From Bremia lactucae (lineage: Eukaryota > Oomycota > Peronosporomycetes > Peronosporales > Peronosporaceae), in NCBI RefSeq assembly GCF_004359215.1, contig NW_027152029.1, positions 1,567,626 to 1,591,074 on the forward strand: a DNA stretch of 23,449 nucleotides, in the 5' to 3' direction. The notes below the pieces were generated by a model, which ran no database searches, was not told the origin of the DNA, and saw only the letters and a program-made list of their open reading frames with translations. This document shows positions 17,060 to 23,449 of the stretch, piece after piece. Both the position numbers and the translations under genes were made by a program. Numbering within the stretch: position 1 is the stretch's first letter; every line of letters starts with the position of its first letter.

Positions 17060-17432
17060 GACAATCGTGTGCGCCGCAGTTCCATCGAACTTGGGCGGGT
17101 CCATCCGAATGGGCATCAGCTGATGCGGCCGGGCAGAGAGTCCTGTTGAGAGCTTCGCTCCGAGCCTGCTCATGCCTCCGCTCATCCTGAGTCTGAGTGA
17201 CGGACTCTGCCGCAGCATGGTCCTGTGCCTCGGACGCGGCCCTCCGCTGTCCGAGCACGAATGCCTCAAACTGCTCCAACTGAGCAACATGTTGCTCAGG
17301 AGGACTACCCAGGAGCCTGGCCAGGGCTTGTTCACCAAGTCCCTGCGCCATTAGCCCTGCCACCTCCCGATGATGTTCGGAGAGGTGGGGAAAATGAGCC
17401 CAATCAATGTTGAGGCTCATCCTCACGTACAC
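17060..17432 (-). pseudogene. gag: RE6 gag, 5' part
   Basis: Minus-strand gag N-terminus of the RE5/RE8 family, starting at VRMSLNIDWAHFPHLSEHHR. It runs through MAQGLGEQALARLLGSPPEQ and FEAFVLGQRRAASEAQDHAA before the gap. Near the start this copy has one extra C (TTTTCCCCACC) relative to RE5 and RE8, which puts an upstream ATG (MSLNIDW) in frame. Near 17126-17147 it shares with RE8 an 11-nt deletion relative to RE5 that shifts the frame; the downstream capsid frame restarts as MPIRMDPPKFDGTAAHTIV. Everything beyond is lost in the gap. Confidence 0.75.
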
Positions 17433-17453
17433 ACGCAGAGATGCGGGTCGTGG

Positions 17454-17571
17454 GAAGCAGGTGCAAACCGCTTCCTCGCTGTGCTAGGGTGTGTGCTTAA
17501 GTAGAGCGTGGCCGCATAACGACGTGCCCGCCTACACCCTAGCACAGCGAAAAAGCGGTTAAACCTGCTTC
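17454..17571. repeat. Fold-back inverted duplication at RE6 LTR-gag junction
   Basis: Arms 17454-17492 and 17534-17571 are imperfect inverted repeats of about 38 bp (GAAGCAGG...CTAGGGTGT against ACACCCTAGC...CCTGCTTC), around a segment of about 41 bp. In RE8 the LTR end reads straight into CCTACA and the primer-binding site. In RE6 the last part of the LTR is present in flipped orientation and the primer-binding site is gone. Confidence 0.7.
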
Positions 17572-18044
17572 TCTTGCGTGCAGTGAGGTAGTTGTGGTAG
17601 GCGCGTTAGCGACCTCACCCAACACACCAAGTACTGTGATTAAGAGTCGTCACGGGAGCGGTAATTCGGCTCCTCGTGCGCACTTATCCAGTAGGAAGTA
17701 GTTTTCAGACTGATTTATATTTAATAGAATTAAATATAATTACCTATTTTTACCAATCAAAATGTCATCTCTACAGATAACACTTACTATGTATTGCGAG
17801 CGTACCTTTCTAGGAACCTCAAGTAACGGATGACGCTAGCTGTCATCATGGATGACGTTAGGCGTCAACTCTCATAATGTGAATGCAGCCATGTGCATCA
17901 CGTACTCAAGGGTTGGTCACAAATGTGCACCACACCCGAGTGATGGGTCTTACTACTATAATTTAGTAATTGACCATCCCCTTAAGTACACCAAGTGTAC
18001 TTATCGGGGACTGTGTTTCATAAGGGCAACTTTAGCCCGTTACA
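17537..18044 (-). repeat. RE6 LTR
   Basis: On the minus strand it starts TGTAACGGGCTAAAGTTGC at 18044 and follows the RE8 LTR closely along its length (shared blocks include GTACACTTGGTGTAC, TGATGCACATGGCTGCATTC and GTGCGCACGAGGAGCCG). About 45 bp at its 3' end are replaced by the inverted segment at 17454-17536. The right flank is host sequence (GCAAG). Confidence 0.8.
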
Positions 18045-18712
18045 GCAAGTTTAATTCCGAGTAATTTGTAAATGTTTTTAGATCAATCATTTTCCTACGA
18101 ACCCAAAATCCTGACAATGTCGCCAATAAATTTCAATTCCCACATCATCTTGATGCTGCAATTCAGGCAACTTTTTTTGCACGACTCCCATTCATAAAAC
18201 GACTGCTGTCATCTAAGGGCAAATTTTAGACGCCAATACAAATGCAGCTTTTTTAGTGAGTTGTCATTGTTACCTGTTGTGATTATCTACAACTGTCACA
18301 CAGAAAGTGCCAGCTTGGCAGAAGCAAACGTCAAGAAATATACACTCGATGAAAGCACAAGCAACACGATATTATTGAGTCGCCATGCTACATTCGTTAG
18401 CTTGAATTAAAAGCTCGCAGGCATTCAGATGCTGGTCACACACGAGTTATACCAACGAGCGTCTGTCCTTGCTATAAATTATGCAGGCCAAGCCATTTTG
18501 GTAACCTTTCAGCGCAGGGCAGAGGAAGCGCACACTCGCTTGCCTTATTGCTTAGCGCCGTAAGCCCTAAAGTCGCTCCAATAAGAGTTGTGAGCGCGGA
18601 TGCTGTTGCAGGATTTGTACTTGAAAATCTCGTCACTACGTTACCTCGAAATTAAGACCAATAACTGGTTAAAAAAGGGCAGAGGGGTCATATTTATATC
18701 AGCATTGACGAA
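18045..18712. other. Host intergenic region upstream of the transporter gene
   Basis: No ORF or RNA gene is recognised. GTCATATTTATATCAGCATT lies about 25 bp upstream of the ATG at 18713 and is only loosely like the oomycete initiator element. Nothing else can be supported. Confidence 0.4.
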
Positions 18713-19965
18713 ATGCTTCCTGTGAACAAGAGCACGTTGCGCCGTGGCTTGGCGCCGTACCGTCGACAGCGACTCCACGCTGCTGTGGCCAGTGGAGCAG
18801 CGCTGATTCTGCTATTTTTTTTGCTAATGCTACTATCTTGGGAAAAACCGCGCTCTGTCACCGTCAGACCAATTGATGTCGTTGTATCGCAGTCTGAGGA
18901 AGCTCCAGTGCCTGCTGCAGAGGATGGAGGTGGCATGATGGATGACGAGTCACAAGTTGATGGAGGAATCGAGTTAGAAAAGAAATTGAAAGATCAGAAG
19001 AGTGCCACGCACGCACCATTTGTGCTGCGATTGTTGTTGCCGCTAATCGCTGGCTACTGCTTCGGGTTCTTAGGATCAATGCCCATCGCAGGCCCCACAT
19101 CTGCGATGGTGCTTAGGCTTGGTATACAAGGTAAATATAATGCCGGGCTGACTGTTGCCGTTGGAGGAGCTATCTCAGAAGCGGTAAAAGAATGACGCGA
19201 GGAATTTACAATTGTTTTGCTGTCGATGACTGAATTGTTTATTTTCCTGCTAGACGTACGCAGGTATTGCATTCTGGGGTTTTGGAAGTTTTCTTGCTGG
19301 CGCCAAATTTTTGCTGCCAGTTTCCAAGTACGTGTTAGAAATGCAAAGAGTGGTAATCAATTAATTCTCTGACGAATGTGGCAGAGTGTTGGGAGCGATC
19401 ATGTTCACGCTTATTGGGTTGATTTTTCTAAAGGCAGACATGAAGCTATCGCTTGATCCTGACGCCGAAGCATCTCATGAGAAGGGTTCTCGACGACCAC
19501 AAGGCGTAATTCTCAAGAACATCCTTGTGGGACTAACTATGTCTGGGATTAATCCGGCTTTGCTTGCATCTTACACTGGCGCTATTGCCTCAGGTAATGT
19601 GTTTAAAATGTATTTTTTTTTAAATATGCTTAAATAATTTGTGAATGTTAAAATGTAGTGTATGGCACCGGCATGCTGGAATTCACGCTATTCTTGGCCG
19701 TTGTATTTGCAGTCGGAGTTTGTTGCGGAGTTTCAACTTGGTTTTATTTGCTGCTGTTTATTTTGAAGAAATATAAAGAGGTACTTACTTTTACCAATGC
19801 TGATGAGCTTTGCATAGAAACATAAGCTTACCCTTTTTTATCATTGAATAGCGCCTAAAAAATCACACCATCGACCTGATTATGCGTGGCCTCGGTTGCT
19901 TTCTGCTGACATTGGGTCTTCTCTGTGCAAAGTCATCGCTCGACTACTTCTTGATGGCATCATAG
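18713..19965 (+). CDS. LysE-type membrane transporter, five exons
   Basis: Predicted multi-pass membrane exporter of the LysE/RhtB superfamily; substrate unknown. Exons 18713-19183, 19254-19327, 19385-19593, 19659-19780 and 19852-19965 join in frame through GT..AG introns of 70, 57, 65 and 71 nt to give 329 aa. Residues 24-43 form an N-terminal hydrophobic segment behind a basic stretch (RRQRLH), followed by an acidic hydrophilic stretch of about 55 residues. The transporter core starts near residue 104: LLLPLIAGYCFGFLGSMPIA, GPTS (127-130), LGIQGKYNAG, VLGAIMFTLIGLIFLKAD (183-200) and VGLTMSGINPALLASY with the Asn-Pro (238-239) typical of LysE proteins. Two more hydrophobic segments lie at about 260-288 and 301-318. 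ATG 18713 is the first in frame. The family call rests on motif pattern, and the N-terminal extension is unusual for bacterial LysE. The gene appears intact. Confidence 0.75.
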
Positions 19966-20096
19966 ACCAAGTAGGTGAGCGCTTCTTAACATAAACAAAC
20001 ACTTAAAAACTATTAATCGAATAATTGAGTCTTTCTCAAAAGCAGCAATGCCCACTTTTGCATACATCCAGCTAAGTCCGATATAATTGTATCGAG

Positions 20097-20749
20097 ATGC
20101 TTCGTGAACGAAACACCTTTGTGCTAAAGGCCATTTGTGGCAACGAGGAGCGTCGTCATGCAATAACGCTTCATGTAAATTTAAGAAAGCAAGATTTGGC
20201 TCATTTTAATGGTACGCACGACGATACAACTTCTCAAGATAAACTTGTGCAGGTAGGAGAGCTGTATCATCGTGCCTTGGAATCACTGTCTTAAATGTTA
20301 ATGCATATTGTTGCTCTTGCGGCCAGCGGCTTTTGGATATGCTAGATGGCGACGAATCCTTTCAGACACTGATACACGAGATGAACGATTTGCGCCAGCT
20401 GGAGCAGCTTGTCAGGGCGAAGGCTAAGGAGCGCGTGCACACGCTTCAGTGTCCAGATGTGACAGTTCAGTGGCAAGTAGCCGACGAACCAGGTCTTTCT
20501 AGCGTCCTGCTGCGAGCACCAAATGATGACAGCAGAACTAGTGACAGCAGTGTCAAGAGCAATACCAAATTAGCGGGGAAATATCGCCCACTTCCCGTAC
20601 GAAAGCTTGTAGTGTCTGTGTGGATATATCCACCGCACGTCGAGATTCCTCTAACAGAGGATCGGATCCCAACAGCCAGCGACGTGACATATCCGAACTT
20701 TTTCGTCGCGAACGTCAATAATGTCGAAGAATCCGATGAATTGTCATAG
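20097..20749 (+). CDS. Hypothetical protein, two exons
   Basis: I do not recognise this protein. Exon 1 (20097-20252) ends CAG before a consensus donor GTAGG. A 74-nt intron (20253-20326) ends GGCCAG, and exon 2 (20327-20749) continues in phase 0, giving 192 aa. Without splicing the first frame stops at 20292-20294 (TAA). The joined junction reads SQDKLVQ-RLLDMLDGDESF. Residues about 53-85 look helical (LLDMLDGDESFQTLIHEMND, LEQLVRAKAKERV). The middle is Ser/Asp rich and probably disordered. A hydrophobic stretch (RKLVVSVWIYPPHVEIPL) precedes an acidic C-terminus ending DELS. There is no signal peptide or clear membrane span. It starts 131 bp after the transporter stop on the same strand. The first ATG was chosen because an in-frame TAA lies at 20073-20075. 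Another upstream exon cannot be excluded. Confidence 0.65.
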
Positions 20750-21108
20750 GTTAGCTACGCTAATTTCATACCAACAATATCCTAAATACTAAGTTGAGAA
20801 GGGATAATGTAAAGGCCGTTCTGTGCACGATTGCAAGAATTTCATGAATTGACAAGTTTTTACTTCGATGTAAACATCTTACTTTAGAGTCTTTATGTGA
20901 TTACTTTTGTAATTTGAAGCAAGTACTTTAAGTTCAAAAAATTAAAGTCATCCTAGGCTGAAGCTTGCCAAACCCTTACGCACTGCCAGCCAGACAGCCA
21001 GACATTACTTCATTTTTAAATACAAACTCAAGTTTAGACGGAAAAACTGCTTGTTCGCTATGCGAAGGAATGTTCGGCGTAGGTGGAGCATCGTACAGTA
21101 TAATGTGG
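20750..21108. other. Host 3' flank up to the RE7 LTR
   Basis: AT-rich sequence downstream of the two-exon gene, probably its 3' UTR and intergenic DNA. A short direct repeat (CCAGCCAGACAGCCAGAC, about 20986-21003) is present. I see no other gene. Confidence 0.4.
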
Positions 21109-21713
21109 TGTTCCGTTACATAAGTATTATTACCTACAAGGAAATAATTAAAAATTATTTCCTATGAAGGGAAATAAATCAAGAAGTACAAACTTATTAG
21201 GGAGTCTATAACAGGGCTGTACGGCTTCTGTAGCGGAGCTACCTCGCTCCTAAAGTCAGAGGAAAACTTCCAGACTCAGAGAGTCACTTAGTTTTATAGA
21301 ATCAATGGGTTTAACAACTTAGGGAGTCGTACAAGCTATTAAAGCTGAAGGAATCCTAGTTTAAGGGATTCAGGGGTTCGTAGCCCCTTTTGATTTAAAA
21401 GCGTTAAGCGTCTTTCTAAGGCTTGCGCATTGATCTGTAAGAGATAGAAGCCTTTCTAAGGCATATCCTCTTGGGCGCTAGTTGCCACTTAGTTGACTGC
21501 ACTTTATTTAATTATTTAAATCTAAAAACCTTGCACGAGCTAATTTAAAATAGATTTTGGCCGCCAGATTTATATCTGGCGGCGGCCACATTTTTACCCA
21601 TGATAAATGGGATTTAAGCTACAAACTATTTTAAAATTAGATAAAATGGTGTTTTACCCAAAAAGTAAATGTACCACAACAACGGTTCTCCAACCGATGT
21701 GTGCCCCATTACA
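21109..21713 (-). repeat. RE7 LTR (3' LTR by polypurine-tract position)
   Basis: An LTR of about 605 bp on the minus strand, starting TGTAATGGGGCACACATCGG at 21713 and ending near TGTAACGGAACA at 21109. The right side carries a polypurine tract, so this is the 3' LTR of a minus-strand element whose interior has been displaced. The left edge is less certain than the right. It contains several perfect short hairpins (21140-21162 and 21560-21583). Confidence 0.6.
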
Positions 21714-21724
21714 CCCTCCCCATC
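21714..21724 (-). other. RE7 polypurine tract
   Basis: GATGGGGAGGG on the minus strand touches the LTR start, as in RE3. Confidence 0.6.
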
Positions 21725-21732
21725 AGACTGTT

Positions 21733-22271
21733 TGTAACGGGCTGAAGTTGCCCTTATGTTACACAGTCCCGTTAAGTACACTTGGTGTACTTTACTAAAT
21801 TAAAGTAATTAGACCCAGGACTCGGGTGTGGTTCACATTTGTGACCAACCCTTGTGTACGTGATGCACATGGCTGCATTCACATTAAGAGAGTTAACGCC
21901 TAGCGTCATCCATGATGACAGCTAGCGTCATCCGTTACGCGAGGTTTCTAGAAAGATACGCTCGCAATACATAGTAAGTGTTATCTGTAGAGATGACATT
22001 TTGATTGGTAAAAATAGGTAATTATATTTAAAACGATTAAATATAAATCAGTGTGGAAACTACTTCATACTTGATAAGTGCGCACGAGGAGCCGAATTAC
22101 CGCTCCCGTGACGACTCTTTATCACAGCACTTAGTGTGTTGGATGAGGTCGCTACCGCGCCCACCACAACTGCCTCACTGCACGCAAGAGAAGCAGGTTT
22201 AACCGCTTCCTCGCTGTGCTAGGGTGTGTGCCTAAGTAGAGCGTGGCCGCATTACGACGTGCCCGCCTACA
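21733..22271 (+). repeat. RE8 5' LTR
   Basis: A 539-bp plus-strand LTR from TGTAACGGGCTGAAGTTGC to CGCCTACA, followed directly by a primer-binding site and gag. It is close in sequence to the RE6 LTR and intact at both ends. It lies 8 bp beyond the RE7 polypurine tract, so RE8 inserted into RE7. Confidence 0.85.
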
Positions 22272-22291
22272 CTGGGTAGCACTTGAAATCC
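22272..22291 (+). other. RE8 primer-binding site
   Basis: CTGGGTAGCACTTGAAATCC directly after the LTR; shares GTAGCACTTG with RE3 and GTAGCACTT with RE1. Confidence 0.65.
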
Positions 22292-22344
22292 TTCCCACAA
22301 CCCGCATCTCTGCGTGTGTACGTGAGGATGAGCCTCAATAATGA

Positions 22345-23394
22345 TTGGGCTCATTTTCCCACCTCTCCGAACATCATCGGGAGGTGGCAGGGCTTATGGT
22401 GCAGGGACTTGGTGACAAGCCCTGGCCAGGCTCCTGGGTTGTCCTCCTGAGCAACATTTTGCTCAGTTGGAGCAGTTTGAGGCATTCGTGCTCGGACAGC
22501 GGGGGGCCGCGTCCGAGGCACAGGACCATGCTGCGGCAGAGTCCGTCACTCAGACTCAGGATGAGCGGAGGCATGAGCAGGCTCGGAGCGAAGCTCTCAA
22601 CAGGACTCTCTGCCCGGCCGCATCAGCTGATGCCCATTCGGATGGACCCGCCCAAGTTCGATGGAACTGCGGCGCACACGATTGTCTACTGGCTTTTAGC
22701 CGTGGAGCAATGCGGTGTCGTGCAGCTCATCGAGGACGACAACCGGATGGTGTCGTACGCCATGTCGCATCTGCGCGTAAGGCCTCAGAGTGGGCTTACT
22801 CGGCGCTTATGGCGGACAGAAAGGCGTTCCCTACATGGGCGATCTTTAAGGATAAGATTCGCGCCATGTACCAGCCGCCAAACAACGAAGTGTTGCTTCA
22901 GGCGCGCTTCTTTGGAGCGCGACAGCCGAAGCGATCTCTGCAAGAGTAGGTGCAAGAGATGCGCTCGCTGTCGGCGTCCATACCCGTAGGTCCGATTCCG
23001 GAGCACATTAAGGTGCCCTCGTATGAACGGACTACGGCATGGCCTATCGCGACAGGCCCTTTTTAGAAAGGTGCCGTCGACGATGAAAGAGGCAATCCAA
23101 ATTGCCTTAAATGAGGAATAATCCTGCAACAGTGTCTCAGCGACAGCTTGGTATAAGCCGTCGGCCCAGAGAACAGATGCCACTCCCATGGAGTTGGGCA
23201 ATGCAGACGTTGTCTGTTATAAATGCGGCAAGCGCGGCCATATGATGGCTCGCTGCTATGCCAGGGTCCCTGCTGGGGCAAAGATGCCCAGCAAGAGGAC
23301 TCCCTTCCCAAAGGGCGATGGCAAGAACCAGCGTGCGAGACGCATGAGTTCTGCATCGACCACTGAGGGGTCGGGAAATGCAGGAGCGCAGTAG
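22345..23394 (+). pseudogene. gag: RE8 gag
   Basis: Gag of the same family as RE5 and RE6. Blocks are GSFSHLSEHHREVAGLM, FEAFVLGQRGAASEAQDHAA, a capsid frame starting MPIRMDPPKFDGTAAHTIVY and running to MVSYAMSHLR, then after a one-base loss RKASEWAYSALMADRKAFPT, and KDKIRAMYQPPNNEVLLQAR followed by FFGARQPKRSLQE with a TAG. A last frame holds an intact CCHC knuckle, CYKCGKRGHMMARC (about 23216-23257), and ends TAG at 23392-23394. The 11-nt deletion near 22605 is shared with RE6. At least three lesions prevent full-length Gag, although the zinc knuckle and the gag-pol junction are intact. Confidence 0.8.
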
Positions 23395-23449
23395 GGGCGG
23401 GATGCCCTACTGACGCGGACTCTGAAGCTACCCCTAAGTTCAGAGTTGT
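23367..23449 (+). CDS. RE8 protease start (partial, -1 frame)
   Basis: The -1 frame opens after TGA 23364-23366 and is open to the end of the window, reading SAVGAGCPTDADSEATPKFR. This corresponds to the RE5 protease N-terminus. It overlaps gag by 28 nt. Confidence 0.55.
23373..23416 (+). promoter_or_regulatory. Candidate -1 frameshift signal at RE8 gag-pol junction
   Basis: In the gag frame, TCG GGA AAT gives the heptamer G GGA AAT (23373-23379), of the X XXY YYZ type. A 6-nt spacer (GCAGGA) precedes a stem with 5' arm GCGCAGTAGGG (23386-23396), an 8-nt loop and 3' arm CCCTACTG plus CGC after a bulged A (23405-23416). The gag UAG (23392-23394) is in the 5' arm. The pro frame is -1 and open. 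The signal lies inside the 28-nt window where a productive shift is possible. Confidence 0.65.

Noticed and set aside
16946..17432. Long ORFs reading through the N block
   Set aside because: The X residues come from the gap; frames on either side belong to different, oppositely oriented copies.
18045..18712. Possible tRNA or small RNA gene upstream of the transporter
   Set aside because: I found no cloverleaf, no A/B box pair and no T-run terminator.

Overview
The window looks like a transposon-dense, gene-poor part of an oomycete genome (Phytophthora or downy-mildew type). The reasons are short canonical introns of 57-74 nt, two compact host genes in tandem, and several degenerate Ty3/Gypsy chromodomain retrotransposons (chromoviruses) whose LTRs begin TGTAACGG. 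The species is an inference. No bacterial, phage or CRISPR features were seen.

Layout, using my own labels RE1-RE8. RE1 (1-1775, minus): 5' LTR, primer-binding site, gag and the start of protease; it runs off the left edge. RE2 (about 2423-4062, minus): integrase and chromodomain fragment of a second lineage. RE3 (4063-11846, minus): almost complete but heavily frameshifted element with 5' LTR, gag, protease, a repeat-bearing linker, reverse transcriptase, RNase H, integrase, chromodomain, polypurine tract and a truncated 3' LTR. 11847-12600: degenerate sequence with open stretches on both strands. RE4 (about 12600-15402, minus): RNase H, integrase and chromodomain remnants. 15403-15492: truncated minus LTR fused directly to RE4 pol. 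RE5 (15493-16959, plus) and RE6 (17060-18044, minus): two copies of one gag/LTR family facing each other across a 100-N assembly gap. 18045-21108: the only host-gene island. RE7 (21109-21724, minus): an LTR plus polypurine tract. RE8 (21733-23449, plus): a third copy of the RE5/RE6 family, inserted beside the RE7 polypurine tract and running off the right edge.

The island holds a five-exon LysE-type membrane transporter gene (329 aa) and, 131 bp downstream on the same strand, a two-exon gene of unknown function (192 aa). Both splice models keep frame through GT..AG introns. The island starts at the RE6 LTR terminus and ends at the RE7 LTR.

The most interesting signal is at the gag-pol junctions. 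In RE1 and RE8, which belong to different families, protease lies in the -1 frame relative to gag. An in-frame slippery heptamer (A AAA AAC in RE1, G GGA AAT in RE8) sits 6-9 nt before a stem-loop that contains the gag UAG stop codon. RE5 keeps the stem but has lost the heptamer, and RE3 may keep a worn version of the stem. This suggests programmed -1 ribosomal frameshifting in oomycete Ty3/Gypsy elements, sharing one stem architecture around the gag stop. Other notable structures are a fold-back inversion that removed the primer-binding site of RE6, dense short perfect hairpins in RE1 and the RE7 LTR, tandem repeats in the RE3 protease-RT linker, and a coiled-coil-like reading frame antisense to RE4.
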